Of a stretch of 64,000 nt of DNA, positions 1 to 12,628 are shown piece by piece. The stretch lies in assembly GCA_944989445.1 (NCBI GenBank), contig CALYLW010000341.1, positions 524,246-588,245 of the forward strand. Reading direction: 5' to 3'. The notes beneath the pieces were generated by a model, which was not told where the DNA came from, did not search any database, and saw only the letters and a list, made by a program, of their open reading frames with translations. Every line of letters begins with the position of its first letter. The first letter of the stretch is position 1. The DNA is from Ampullaceana balthica (lineage: Eukaryota; Mollusca; Gastropoda; Lymnaeidae). A program made the position numbers and the translations under genes.

Positions 1-299
1 CAATGAATTTTATGCCACCATTTAGGTGATACATAAAAGATGAGTCTGTTTAATGCATATTATAGCACTACAAAAAATCATTGAAATAAATGCTATTTTA
101 AAATGTTTATTTTAAATAATGAAGTGTAAAATGATTCTTTTTTTTTCTTCTCTGAAATGAACAAATGTGCCACGGAAAGATTATCATTAAATCTCCTTAA
201 CATATCTAGGTAAAATGGGATAACTAAACTAACATTGCTAAGAGTAATTTGGAGAGCATAATTTTTATATGAGAACCAACACTTTATCAACATTTAAAA

Positions 300-405
300 C
301 TCTAATAAGAATGCAGGACTAGACACAAACCATGGATAAGCGTAGGATAAATAATCTTCTGTATAGAAGGATCGTCTGTAACAGTTAAAATAAGATAAGA
401 TAAGA
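300..405 (+). mobile_element. SINE/LINE 3'-end fragment with GATAA tail
   Basis: The stretch GCAGGACTAGACACAAACC, the 'cttctgtatagaaggatcgtctgta' type ending and an AAGATAAGATAAG tail recur at 16,900-17,000 (inverted) and in the SINEs at 22.0, 22.3 and 23.3 kb. It is absent from the right duplication copy, so it inserted after the duplication. Confidence 0.6.
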
Positions 406-437
406 ACTTATCATTACCAACAAACAAACAATATTAC

Positions 438-3400
438 CTCTTTGATCTTATCTTCCAATTCTTTTATTTTTTCTTCAAATGATTGTATAGATTTTTCAAA
501 TTCTTGTTCTGAATTTTCCTGGGAAGTATTTAACTAATTATGTAAATATTTAAAAAACAACAACTCATACATAAAGCAATGAGCAATATCCCAATAGAAA
601 AATCCATGTTTCAATGATAGAACTTTAAGAGCCATTCCTATGACACTATCTAGCGAAACATCCTGCTTGTAAAGTTTATTTTGCATTTACATATTAACTT
701 ATATTATGGTAGTTCAATATACATTCCAGTGTTATCATATACCACAATATGTTTTTGTATTAACCTATTCTATTGATAATAAGTTTTTTGGATGATAAAG
801 AAAATACATTATAATCATTAATGAAATTTAATTTTAAATACAAGTTAATCAAGACTTAAGTATTACCTTCTTTAGAGTATGAATTGCTTTTGCTTCTTGG
901 TTTGTCTGAGAGTATAATTTATTAAAAAATACAATTAAAAAACATTATATAAATAGAAATTTAACAATCTTCTATTTAATTGTAAAATATTAATCGCTTA
1001 ATTGTTTTAACCCAAAGAACAAAATTATTAAAATCACATACCAGATAATTTAATTTTAAAAGTTTGTAATTTCACTTGAACAATATTTATATACTATTTA
1101 AATCCTCAAATGTTTATAAACATAATTTCTAATTCTTCAAAACTAAAATAGAAATAAAGTAATCAAGTTCATTAAAACTTATAAAGAGAAATGTAGTCTT
1201 TTTTCTTTTGGGCAAAAAAAGACAAATTAAAGTAGCTCTTACCTTGCAAGAAAGCTATGATCAGAATTTTAAAACAAAACGCATCAAAGGTGAAACTAAG
1301 GTTGTTAACTGTTAACCGGTCCTCTCATCAGGACCGGTCCCGTTTAATCAGGACCGGTTAACCGCAACTTCAATAAGCCCGTATTAGCTTATTACCCGGA
1401 GTTTGTTTTTGTTGTGTTACGGTTAAGATGCAGGGCAGCATATGAGACTAACGCGAGCAACAGTGTCTTCAAATCGCTTTCTCCAAATTCCGGTATATAA
1501 ATAATATAAACGTCATCACTATTAGTTTAGTGCGCCTAGAGCTAAGGAATTATTTTTTTTTAATTTTAATTTGCTTAGTTATCGAGGCACTGTACGAGAG
1601 CTAACACACAGTGCACGTTTGATCTGAACAACGGTCAAGGCCACGACTGTTACGAGTGTCATTTTATAGACGTAGCAAAGATACCGGGCGATGATTAATC
1701 GGTCCTCAAATTCAAATTCGGTCTTTTAGTGACAGTTTTCCTGCAAGTCAAAAGCATTTGACGTAAGATTACCACATTAATATCAAAACTGATATTTTCT
1801 TTTTAAAAATGTAATTGTTATGCGGTGGAAGGGGAGTACTACGAGGGTAGCTCAAACCCTATTGAAACTTGAAAAATGGGGGAACGTCGTGTGCGCCACA
1901 AAATTCAATAATTCTGACAAGTTGACGATTGAAAAATCATAGGGTATTTAAATAAATTCAATTTTATCATCACTGTTTACTCCCTAAGCTTTATAATTTT
2001 ATTATTATTATTCTTTAATTCGCGAATTGACATGCATCACACACAAGAGTGGTAAACACGACGTCCCAACGGACGAGGCGAGGCGTGGGTTTTATAAACT
2101 AAGGAAAAATACCTCGCTAACTTAACCAACGGTTTAATTGGTCCTCTTATTTAAAATGGTTAATCACGAGTCCTCACAATTAAAAATTTACTATAAACCA
2201 TCAATATTTACTTAATTCTTTGGAAGTAAATTCCCTGAATTGAGGGCATCGCGACAAAGAGCTGAACGCAAGTGGGGGAAGCGGGCATCAGACGACGCGA
2301 GGCGAAAACATTCTCTCGTTGGTTCTCAAAACATAAGGCAAATAGGGACCGATGGTTAACCTGTTAACCGGTCTTTTTTTGAACTGTTAACTGGTCCTCA
2401 AAAACGAGCGTCTTAATAACCTTAGGTGAAAAATCAAAACGTTAAATTCTAATTTTAAAAACTTCTGGCTTTCACTTTCGGGATATTGAAGGGTGGGAAA
2501 TATTTCTGTATAAGTTTAGGTTTACAATACAAAGTTAAGGTACCTGATGAAGTGGTGTTCCAGTCAATCCATACACTATATCTTGATCTTGCCTTTCAGT
2601 CTATGAATAATTATTTAAATTGATGTTTTGTTTTTATTAAGTAATTATTATGTATTTACAACATAAATTATTTAAATGACAACACAGGAAAAAATTGAAC
2701 CTGGTATCTATGTTTGAGTAAAGTTATTTTAAAATGTGATTATTCTTTGCTTTTTAAATTATTTAGTTCATATGAACATTCCCAGGGTCATGCAGTGAAG
2801 TTTTTCCTAAACATTTTTGTGCAGGCAAAGTTATTATCAACTAACAGAAAAATTATAAGTACAGAAATTTTGAATGTTTGGTTTGAGATTTAAAAGTAAA
2901 ATTTGTCACTATTCAATTTTAGGGAAAATGTTTTGCATAAAGTTTATTTTCAAAAATTGAAATATGCTTGTTTTTTAAGATTAAGTCCTGGAATTCAATA
3001 TTTTTTTCATTTCAGAAGAACATTTATAATGATATATAAAACCATCCTACCCAGGGTAAAAATTCATAGAGGTAATTGCAACTCTATTCAGTCTAATATC
3101 AAGTAGAAAAGGAAATATTAAATAAAGGAAATAAAGCTGCATTTTTTAATCCAAATTATTTAAGTTAATTTTGGTTGCTGCTTAATAAAAATCATTGTAA
3201 AATTGTAGTATAAACAATTTAGAAAAAAATAAATGGTTAAAAAAAGAAAGGATCTTAAACAAATAACTAGCAGATGTATGAACTTCAGGCAATAAGTTTG
3301 TTTATATACAACTAGCTTAACAATGCTCAGAATAATAAAAAATAAATTAGCAAATTATTGTTGATTTATACTAATAATTTTAAAATGTTAACACATTAAA

Positions 3401-6400
3401 AACAATCAATTTTTAAGCCTTAATACTTATTAATTAACAATAAGTATTACTAGGTAAAAAATGAAAAATTGTGAGCTCAACAGAAAAATATAAAAGACAA
3501 AATAAAACTAGAGTAATTTACCACCTCGCGAACGCTGTAGGCTAAAAAAAAGCACCATTTTTGGCTTTCATGACATAGTTTCTAAACCGTTCGACACAGG
3601 GTAAAAATGAAAGTACCTACAAGTAGTATGACAACAAGGCTACTATAATGAGACAGCATTCTTGTATTACTACGCGCGGTTAGAGTGTAAAGTCCAATTT
3701 TAGCTGACCCAGTTAGCTACCGCCTGCCGAACACTTTTTTGCTTAATTTACTTCAAAGCAGACACTTTTACCTCAAAGCAGACACATAACCAAAATCATC
3801 AAAGAATCAATTTTTAGTTAATGGAGTAAACAAATAACACTGGAGATGTCAATAATTTAGTAATAAACGTTTATTAAAGAAATTAGATCCCGAATAACTT
3901 AGATCTATATATACAAAATAATACTATAGGTAGATCTATAATCTATAGTCTAGTCAGGGCAGCAAACAGTGCACACAAAAGTGCCTTGTTTCAAAGATGC
4001 ACAGTTTTGCGAGCACTGTGCATGCCACCAGCCATCACACACATCACATTGGACCCAAACCTCTGCCCCTCCCCCTTTTTTGCACCCATGACACATTCCT
4101 ACCAACAAGAGATCCTCTTCTATATCTAAAGTTATCGTCATCTGCAGCCATGTCAAGCTCCATTGTTTGAACCAACTGTGGGTCCTCACTGCTGCTATCA
4201 GATAGATCTATTACTGGATATTTCTTTACTTTCTTGGACTCCACTGTTTTCATTTTATTAATCGGCTCTTCTTCTCTCTTGCGTCTTTTTTCTTCCCTTT
4301 CTTGCTCTCTTTTCCTTTTTGTAGCCTCTTTTTGTGCATCCTTTATCTTTTTGCTTTCTTCCCTCTCGATCTTTCTTTTCAGTTTATTATTTTCTATGTC
4401 TTCCTTGTCTGCTATTTTCTTTTTTAATGCTTCTCTAAACTCTTCTCCACTGACCAAGTTTGGCATGGTTGGAGCATTTGCTGTTTTCTTCTTGTTTTTA
4501 TTCCTTCTACTTCTAACAAATGCAGGCAGCTTCAAAATGTCATCTACTGTCAAGTTAGCTTTGACTGTGCAGTTTTTGGGTTCTTCTAGACTGCACGTTT
4601 CTATTAGCCCCACAGCTAAGGCTTGAAACTTGTTCTCTTCGTCCTCTTTGCTAAGGTTGTCTCCTGCAGTAGAACTTGTCATTGTCAGTTGACAAAAAAA
4701 TTTATTAAATTGGTTGCGACCCATTTCATAATATAAAAAGTTTGAATAGTCATGTAGTGCTTTAAGTTGTGCAGCAGACAAATAATTGGACTTTGGTGGT
4801 GATGATGCAGGTAATGATTCTGGTTGGGAAGATTTGTAAATGATAGACTTAATTTCATTCGCAAATGGGCTGTTTTCCTGTATAATGGGCTGGGTCTCTA
4901 TGACTACTTGTGTTTCATTCGCAATCGGTTGTGTCTCAATGAGTGCCTGTGTGTAAGATTCGATTGGCTGTGTCTCAGTGATTGTTTATGTGTAAGATTC
5001 AATTGGCTGTGTTTCAGTGGTTGCTGCTGTGTCGGATTCTATGATAGTCTATGTGTTGTGCCTCGATGATTGCTTGGTTATCGTTGGGACTCAATCAATT
5101 TGTTGTCATTTATGCGTTGCAGGTGGTTTAGCTTAATTTTCCTACATGAAAAAGTGTTCGCAACGAAGTAATATCCTACAAAAAAAAATTCTTCAACGCG
5201 AACATGCCCTCAAAACGAACACTACTATTTTCAAATAACACTAGAGGCCAAGAGCTAGACCCTTATTTAACTAAATTTTTCTGCAGAATAAAAGTGTTCG
5301 GTACGAAGTAAAATCCAACTTTAAACTTACTTCGTCGCGAACACCCCTTCGAAACGAACATTGCTATTAAAAAGCATTGTAAAGTATAACAGCGTGGTTA
5401 CTGGCCTATTTGTAAGTGATGATGCAATACCAAACAAGTGTGTTTTCCAAAGCGAACAGTAAAAGTAGTCTTAACCCGGAAATCAACTCCGTTCTTCCTA
5501 GGGACGCTGACAGCATGCATGGCGCAAGGATTAAAATGTTGACACACATTTACTCACAAAATAGTCCGTCCCGGCAAACGAAACGATAAAATAATATTGA
5601 AAACAGAACTACTTTCGACTTACGGGTGTTCGTTTTCGTATTAGACGGAAAATAAAATTACAGAGAACGCTTTATGAAATATTGTTCGCTTCGACATAGC
5701 GTTCACGAGGCGGTAACTTACTCTATATATAGAGTAACATTAACATTTTTAAATGATGGTAATGATAGTCAATTAATTTTTTGTTATAAAATCTAATAAT
5801 GTACTGAGTGTAAAGCATTAAATATTTTAGTTTTCTATTTAAAAATATTACATTGCTAAAAAAAGGATCTGTTGTGAAATAGCTATTAAAATTTTATTTT
5901 TTGGTATAAAATTATGATTTATTTGACAGCATGAAAATGTTATAATCATTGTCATTAAGAATAATATAAAAAAAATTTTAATTATGCTTTTAACGCCCAA
6001 AATTAACCTACCTTTTCAAGGAACTCAATGTCCTTTTTAGCACTTGTCGCCACTGATAATAAACAATATAGATACTTTTTATATTGTTTTTTTTCTACCT
6101 CTGTAAGTAATGACCTTAAAAAAGAATAAATAAAACTTGTAATTTACTGTATATTGTTTATGAAATTTAGGTTTAAAATGCTTATTCATGTTAAATGTGG
6201 GAGTAAGAAAGTAGTCAATGCTGCTAAACAGTATAATATATAGGAAATTGCTTAATGCTATAAGTGGTTACCCTAAACATATATTTCAAGTGATATTGGA
6301 ATTAATGTTATCCTTTGATATTAAAACATTACATATAATTACATGGCATTTTAGGGCTTTTAAATTTTAAATTGTCATGGGTTTGTATAATTGGTGAATT

Positions 6401-6924
6401 GTGTTAATTTATAGGAATATACTGTACTGTACATCATAATTTATAGGAATATAAATTGCGGCTGGATAGCAAAAGTCAATAGTGCGCTCGCCTCACAAGC
6501 TGAGGGGCGTGGGATCTAGCCCATGTTAAAGCCACAATAAAAATGTTGATGAATGACTATCACTAAAAAGTCCTCCGCTGATCTGGAGAGGGAGATGGGC
6601 GCCGCCAAGGTCTACCAAGCCCCGAGAAAGTTCTAATGGAAACATTACAACCCCCTACGACCACGAGGTTATGGGACAAATAAAAAAAAATATTTTTTTT
6701 ATTTATTTTTTTAAAAAATAGGAATATACTGTACAATATAATTCAACTTACAAACTTTTTCCCTTTAAAAATGAGTGTACAGAGGGAAGAAAAGTCTTAG
6801 CCATTTGCCTTTCCCATCCATGTTTCGATGTTTCCATCTGCATCAGTGTCTCTAGTGTGTTAGACTTAACAGCCACATTAGAACAGGTAAGATCATCTTG
6901 ATTTGTCTTAGTCATTCCTATCAT
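438..6924 (-). CDS. STAT-like paralogue, 5' exons 1-6 (partial, continues off the left edge)
   Basis: Duplicate of the 5' part of the STAT-like gene at 14,340-37,629. Exons on the minus strand: 6752-6924 (start at ATG 6922-6924, with an alternative ATG at 6913-6915), 6099-6114, 6012-6032, 2544-2600, 867-905 and 438-518. All have GT/AG borders and consistent phases. The last exon is 81 bp against 90 bp in the other copy, a loss of three codons in the coiled coil. Exons remain open although the intron DNA is invaded by transposons. Across exons 1, 4 and 5, 24 of 89 residues differ from the other copy, so the N-terminal region is diverging fast. This part alone would not be recognised as STAT; the assignment comes from the complete copy. 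Exons 2 and 3 are micro-exons placed by phase and are the least certain. Confidence 0.6.
1296..2425. mobile_element. Non-autonomous DNA transposon with CTAAGGTT termini
   Basis: Starts CTAAGGTTGTTAA and ends TTAATAACCTTAG, with internal GGTTAACCGGTCC motifs. The repeated flank is GTGAAA (6 bp), or AGGTGAAA (8 bp) if the element ends two bases earlier. The right duplication copy has an uninterrupted site near 35,400. Related termini and internal sequence (GATCAACGGTCAAGGCC type) occur inside the composite elements at 23.8-25.2 and 28.1-29.6 kb. No coding capacity was seen. Confidence 0.75.
3511..5723 (-). mobile_element. pogo/Tc1-mariner-like transposon, TA target site
   Basis: The termini GAGTAATTTACCACCTCG and, inverted at the right end, GAGTAAGTTACCGCCTCG form an inverted repeat of about 26 bp with three mismatches, flanked by TA on both sides. 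Subterminal GTTCG/CGAAC motifs recur. The paralogous site near 36,650 is empty. A decayed open reading frame with a PHD-type zinc finger lies inside on the minus strand. Confidence 0.8.
3950..5093 (-). pseudogene. Transposon-encoded protein remnant with C-terminal PHD finger
   Basis: Two overlapping minus-strand frames (4781-4044 and 4189-3950) join by a frameshift near 4,130. Upstream, the same reading continues to about 5,090 through repeats of an ETQPIESYT-like motif. The middle is a strongly charged Lys/Glu coiled-coil stretch followed by an acidic Asp/Ser cluster. The end has a C4HC3 zinc finger: CxxC, then CDVC, WWHAQC and CTVC. A C-terminal PHD-like finger is known from DDE transposases of the pogo group. 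No DDE catalytic core is visible, so this is the tail of a transposase or an accessory protein. A low-complexity plus-strand frame over it is a shadow. Confidence 0.6.
6455..6718 (+). mobile_element. tRNA-derived SINE
   Basis: A tRNA-like head (GCGGCTGGATAGC, a degenerate A box, then GGGATCTAGCCC as B box) is followed by a tRNA-unrelated body and an A/T-rich tail. It is flanked by a short repeat (about TAGGAATATA) on both sides. The paralogous locus at 37,400-37,450 lacks it, so it inserted after the duplication. Confidence 0.7.
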
Positions 6925-6964
6925 AATGGAGGCATTAAATTTTATCAGAATAAAATAAAAACAT

Positions 6965-7135
6965 ACAAAGAGAGTGAGGGGGATAGAGAGAGGAGAGAAA
7001 TTAAGGAGGAGAGGAAAGGGGAAGGAGAGGAGGGAGAGAGAGAGAGGGAAAGAGAAAATAAATGGAAGGGGAGAGGAAAAGAGAGACTGAAAGGGATGAA
7101 GGGAGAGAGGAAGGGAGAGAGAGAGGGAAATAACA
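6965..7135 (+). repeat. GA-rich low-complexity tract
   Basis: Purine tract of GGAGA-type repeats just upstream of STAT-like paralogue exon 1 (gene on the minus strand). It is shared with the right copy at 37,675-37,860, so it predates the duplication. Reading frames through it are artefacts of composition. Confidence 0.85.
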
Positions 7136-8244
7136 AGGCCCCTACAAAGATTTTTCAATTTTGAAAATAATTGAAATGTGATGTAAGCAAAAGTTATACA
7201 TTGGCATTTTAAAAATGTTGACCGCACTCATTTTATATATGTATAAAAGTATGTTTTTATTTTAATTTCACATGAAACATGTGAATGTGCTTTTCATTGG
7301 TTTTAAAAACAGAAGCCATGAATCATGATCATTAGAGGTAATGTGACAGTAAATAACTAGTTAAGCCTAAGCCGCTAAGCAATAGCCTACAACTACAGTT
7401 ACAGGCTACAGGTCTTAAATAATTAAGCAAAACTAAACAGTAACAGTGTTTTAAAAAACACAATTAGACAAAAGGAAAATTTTAATTTTAAGGTTGAAAT
7501 GAGACAAGTGGGATTGAAAAAAGTGGGAAGGGGCTGACAACAAGCTTAGTAGGACCAATGACAATGTCTTAAGTGACTTAAGTCTTACTACTCTTAACTT
7601 AAATTTAAAATGAAGTTAAATTGAGTGAATTTCAGTGCATCTGTATCTAAGTCTAAGTTAAATTAAAATTACAATAACTATTATTTAGTTAACTCTACAC
7701 TCTACTACTAATTACTACTTACTTGCGATGGAAACTGTCTTCATCAATTTTTATTAGGCATTTGATTAGTCAAATTCGTAAGATGTGAATAAGAGTGTAA
7801 CTTGTAACCATTGAGTTTGAGCAGCCTTTCTTTAGTCTTTTGTGGTACTATCTTTTAAAAGACGAGGTCTACAAACCTGCTTAGTTAGTATCATCTATAT
7901 TTGTCTATAACTATAGCTATAGGGGAAAGTCTTTACTTTGAATGCCAAGAACAAAATTATGATTACTGTATAGGAATTATAAATCGGATTTTCCCCACCT
8001 TAGCCTTACGGCTACGGTCCCCAAGGAAAACTTAAATTTCAAACTTAAATTTAAATTAAATAGTATTAAAAATTTGGCCAGAAAATAATTTATAATTACT
8101 GCATGCACTTTATCTTAATTCATTATATAATTTTTTTAAATTTGAATTATTTTTAAACTTTCCGTTTTTGCCTTGTCTTCTTTTGAATTGGAAAAAAATA
8201 ATCTTTCAATTCACTCAATTACGAGATCCAAGATGCTTGACTAT

Positions 8245-8253
8245 TTCCAAGAA
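8245..8253. promoter_or_regulatory. GAS-type STAT site (TTCCAAGAA), upstream of the left STAT-like copy
   Basis: TTCCAAGAA fits the known STAT palindrome TTCNNNGAA. It lies about 1.3 kb upstream of exon 1 in a block of roughly 70 bp that is well conserved with the right copy (41,416-41,424). Binding is inferred; a 9-bp palindrome can occur by chance. Confidence 0.35.
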
Positions 8254-8489
8254 ATAAGACGTCCAGGGGAGATCACTGTTGCAAAATTAAAATGATATGT
8301 CTCCTATAGTAACGTCTACAAACTTCATGTATTTTTAACCCAGTAAACAATATTACTGTATGCTAAACATCTGGAAAAAAATTCAGTTTTCTTCCAACCC
8401 CCACTCCACTCCACGCACGCACACATCACACACACACATTCCAAAATAATATATATCGGCATCCTTCCGTCTCGCGAGACGATGGTGCA

Positions 8490-10797
8490 TCACTGTTGAG
8501 TTGAGTTGCATTTCCTCGAGACTCGGTGGCTCTGCAGTCCTATCCTTGAGTGACAGTCTTTACCACAGCTTTTACACACGAGTTCTGTGCTTCCAAATGT
8601 TTTGGCCTTTCTCCTAGCTTTTCTTTCTGTAGCCTCCTCCATCCTTCGCTCCTCGGCTACTATGACGCCCTCTTCGACAACTGTGCGCCACGTAGATCGG
8701 TCTTCTGCCTTACACTTACACTCCCAGTCGCTTGTGCGTATTCTGGCTGCTTTCATGTCCCTTTGGCAGACATCTTTAAATCGCAGACGTGGGCGACCTG
8801 TCTCCCTCTTTCCCGATGCCAGTTCTCCATATAGGAGGTCCTTGGGGATGCGGCCAGGGCTCATTCTTTTAACATGTCCTAGCCATCTCAGGCGTCTTTC
8901 ACTAAGGATTGAGAACATGCTTTGGGTATTGGCACGCATTAGGACCTCAGTATTAGGCACCTTGTCATGCCATTTAATACCTAGGATGCGTCGCAGGCAT
9001 CTCAAGTGGAAGATATTAAGCTTGCGCTCTTGGGATGTATAAGTGGTCCATGTCTCGCTCCCGTATAGCAGTGTACTAATGACGCAGGCCAGAGCCGTCT
9101 TCACACCATTTTGGGCCCCCGGGCAAAGAAATAGTGTTGGGCCCCTCCCCCGCAGGAATAAAAAAATAAATATACATAATATATATAAATAAACATATTC
9201 CCATGGGGCCCCTATGCTCGTGGGCCACCGGGCAAATGCCCAACGGGCCTATGCGTTAAGACGGCGCTGACGCAGGCTCTATAGACACACAGTTTGGTTT
9301 TCTCTGTTAACTAGGTGTTTTGCCAGACCCGTTTGCTTAATTTAGCCATTGTGGCAGCTGCCTTGCCAATTCTACTGTTTATTTCCTCTTCGATGGACAA
9401 TGTATTGGAGACATTGGAACCCAAGTAGGTGAAGCTGTCCACAACCTCCAAGTTTTCATTGTCGATATTGATGGTAGGAGGAGGCTGTGTGTCTTGGGCC
9501 ATGGTGTGCGTCTTTTTCAAGCTGATTTGCAGACCAAATTCTTTGCAGGCATTGGAGAAGTTTGACACGAGTTGTTGCAAACCAGTTTCTGTGTGTGCTG
9601 TTAATGCCGCATCATCCGCAAAGAGTACTCACGAATTAGGATATCTGTCGTTTTGGTCTTGGCTCGGAGGCGGGCAGTGTTGAAAAGTCCTCCATCAGCT
9701 CTGGTGTGTAACCTGATTCCATCACTGCTATCCTTGAATGCGTATCGAAGCAGTACAGAGAAGAATATTGCGAACAGTGTTGGTGCAAGTACACAACCTT
9801 GTTTAACTCCGCTGCTGACTGGAAAGGCTTCTGGCGTAGCTCCATCGAACTGCACTGTGCCCTGCATATTTTCATGGAACTGTCTGATGATGGCGAGTAG
9901 GTGTGGGGGACAGCCGATTTTTACCAGGATTTGGAATAGCCCGTTGCGACTGACGAAATCAAAGGCTTTCGTAAGGTCCACAAAGGCAATGTATAGTTGC
10001 ATCTGTTGCTCTCTGCATTTTTCCTGGCGCTGCCGTATGGAGAACACCATGTCTATGGTAGACCGACCAGCCCGGAAACCGCACTGAGATTCTGGATAGA
10101 CACGGGATGCTAGACTCTGTAAACGTGTTAGTATGACACGGGCGAAGGCCTTTCCTACAATACTAAGGAGTGAGATGCCGCGATAGTTATTGCAGTCACT
10201 TCTATCACCCTTGTTTTTATATAGTGTCACTATATTTGCATCCTTTAGGTCTTGGGGGATATAGCCCTGTTCCCAGCAGAGGGACAGAAGCTCGTGCAAT
10301 GGCTGTAGTAAAGCTGTATTGCCACTCTTTAGAGCTTCTGGTGGTATGCCATCATTCCCAGGGGCTTTTCCACAAGCTAGGCTGTCAATTGCTTTACTCA
10401 GCTCTTCCTGTGTGGGCATGACATCAAGTTCTTCCATGAGTGGCATATCGGGGATGTCATCTAGAGCGGTGCTGAAGACTGTGGTAACTGTTGGGTACAG
10501 TTCCAGATAATGCTCAACCCACCGTTTTAGCTGTCCTGCCAGGTCTTGGATAATTTCTCCACTTTTGGACTTTAGGGGGGCAACTTTGGACGTCAAAGGG
10601 CCAGTTGCTCTTTTGATATTTTCGTACATGGCTTTGGCATTACCCATCTCTGCAGCTGCATTGTATGCTAGAGCAGATGTTAAGCCAGTAGGCATTGGCG
10701 GGCAACTTTTTGGACATGCAGCCTGTCAGGTGTGGGCTTTTCCTTGTAGGCCGTAAGAGCTTTCCTTTTGGCTTCGGTGACGGGTTTCATCTCGTCC
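8490..10797 (-). pseudogene. Reverse transcriptase of the LINE, frameshifted and interrupted
   Basis: RT motifs appear in order: NYRGISLLS, QCGFRAGRSTIDMVFS, FVDLTKAFD (motif A aspartate), SSGVKQGCVLAPTLF (motif B), then LFADDAAL (catalytic FADD) in another frame owing to a frameshift near 9,630. The thumb and C-terminal part carry FTYLGSNVS, LLYGSETWT and RRLRWLGHVKRM. The extreme C-terminus has a CxxC...HxxxxxxC zinc-finger-like motif. A further frameshift near 10,700 and an insertion at 9,090-9,269 show that the copy is dead. The clade is uncertain (RTE/CR1-like organisation). Confidence 0.85.
9090..9269. mobile_element. hAT-like MITE nested in the LINE
   Basis: Termini CAGAGCCGTCTT and AAGACGGCGCTG are inverted. 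The 8-bp duplication ACGCAGGC is perfect (9082-9089 and 9270-9277). The LINE reading frame resumes on the far side, so this 180-bp insertion is younger than the LINE. Confidence 0.9.
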
Positions 10798-11415
10798 CAA
10801 TATTCATACCCCCATGGACAACATCTCAAAAATATCAATAGTATTGTTCCCCTTTATTTCCCCGCAAAATATCACTTAACATTAAATAATAAAAAATATA
10901 TAATAGAAAAGCCTGTGATTCAATTTTTAATTATGTCATTTAAGATTTCCTTGAAGTTTGAATGAAATTATATTAGTTTTATAAAGTGAGTTGTGATGTG
11001 AAAAAAAACCATTGGTGGGTTCACTCATCTTAAGCAAAACACCTACTCTCAAATGCAAATTGCAAAGAAGTATTTTATCATATTAATTTCTGAATTTCTT
11101 TCTATTATCAAACCAATAAAGAGAACAAGAGAACGTATTATTATAGTGGAAATCAATGAGTAAGCTTTGGGGATATTTAAAGAGTTTTTCCAGTAAAACA
11201 GTAAAATATGTTCAATATTATGGTTTATATCACATTTTAATAAACTAAGATTCAATGTAGAATTAAGTCAGATATTAAGTAACAAGTGTTGTCTGTTTGC
11301 TGAAAAAGGCTCCAGGCTGATGAAACTGATTTGTTCATTTTTCTTTTTTTTTAGGCTTACAATTACTCCTACTTTATATTTGATTTACATTCAAAGTGGG
11401 TTCTATATTGTAAGG
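10798..11415. other. Intergenic, no feature recognised
   Basis: AT-rich sequence between the LINE and a MITE, downstream of the STAT-like gene. No splice-bounded coding segment or repeat family was recognised. Confidence 0.5.
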
Positions 11416-11632
11416 CAATGGTGGCCAAACTGCGACTCGCGAGCCGCATGGGGCTCTTCTGTTCTCACATTGCGGCTTGCGTACAATTTATGAATGCAAT
11501 GAAGGACATGTTGCAAGTATTACTGGACATTTCCACGCCAGAATTAATGACCCATAGTGCTTCAATGGGGCTCTCAAAAATTTGTTTATATTTTAAAATG
11601 GCTCTCAGCTACTACATGTCTGGCCACCCCTG
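11416..11632. mobile_element. hAT-like MITE
   Basis: Starts CAATGGTGGCCAAACTGCG and ends TGGCCACCCCTG, giving imperfect inverted ends. Flanks TTGTAAGG and ATGTAAAG match at six of eight bases. No coding sequence; the short plus-strand frame across it is incidental. Confidence 0.7.
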
Positions 11633-12628
11633 ATGTAAAGCAAAAAATACAAAAGAAAGACAGAAATTTTAAGGTGGTCTGGAAACAATTTATTTATTCA
11701 TAATGCAAAATTTGTAAATAAAACTTTATCTATAGTAATTTTTATATTTTGTATCAAATCACATTTGAATTTAACAGAATTTTTTTGAAAGTAAAAATGA
11801 TAAATTTTAATATTATAGTAATAAATTGTTTTACATTTTAAATTGCTTTTCCCAAAACAATAAATAGATAAGAATTTTTAAAAAAATTTATCAAAATGAT
11901 TTAAATTTTACACATCAAAATGATTTATTTTATGACTATACAATTTTTACAGATTAAAACAAAGTTTTTAAAAACATAACAGACATGGTATGCTAGCCAA
12001 GGGCGCATGCCGCTCAACCACTGTACAATACTGTACATATATTCATATGATTTATATCAACTGTCCAAAATGCACAGGTTCAAGTTCAAGATCACAAGCT
12101 TATTAGGATACATAATATTAGTTTTAAATTTCCTCATTTGAAATAAAAGAATACCTAAGATATTTTGTCCCCAAAGCTTAATATTTTTTAAAGAAAATTT
12201 TTCTTCATTTATTGAACTGTATATACTTTTTACCAGATAAATGCTCTGCAATGTGTTTTTTCTAAAGCTGAACAGAGAATAAGAAAATAATTTCGCCTTA
12301 TAATCAGAAATTTAATTTGTCCAGAAAAAGTGCATCATTCCTTAAAATTAAGAAATTCTTGAACTTTGCATTTTAAAAAAAAACAATTTTGAAAAAGTGT
12401 ATAAACTCATTTTTAAAAAAAATATGTTTAATGCGATTTTATATTTCTGATGTCTAATTTTGACAAATTTTGTGATGGCTCACTTAACAGCTTCTCTAAT
12501 ATGTTTCATTTTTAGAGTATGTTTTCAAATAACACTTTGTCATTTAGTTGTCAGTTTTGAACGCTAGGAATGCACATTTGGATTTGTAAATATGTTTTAT
12601 TATCAATTAAAACGCTCTTTAAGTTAAT

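Larger units (their letters stand above)
1..8435. other. Left copy of a direct segmental duplication
   Basis: This stretch aligns in the same orientation with about 33,725-41,625, with shared exons, introns and upstream DNA in the same order (for example the coiled-coil exon at 438 with 34,004, the CATCAG exon end at 2,544 with 35,521, and the GA-rich tract at 6,965 with 37,675). The first base of the window is already inside the duplication. The right edge lies near the CACACA tract where a LINE has inserted. Differences are substitutions, small indels and whole transposons found in only one copy. Confidence 0.9.
8445..10797 (-). mobile_element. LINE (non-LTR retrotransposon), 5'-truncated
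   Basis: Minus-strand reverse-transcriptase remnant reading from 10,797 to about 8,490. The 5' part, including any endonuclease, is missing. The 3' end has the CCGTCTCGCGAGACGATGG palindrome. The body is interrupted by a hAT-like MITE at 9,090-9,269. It sits at the right border of the left duplication copy and is absent from the right copy. Confidence 0.9.

Noticed and set aside
6748..7227. Upstream extension of the first STAT-like exon into a long Leu/Ser/Phe-rich frame
   Set aside because: The extension is the reverse of the GA-rich tract; the coding part begins near the shared ATG at 6,922-6,924.
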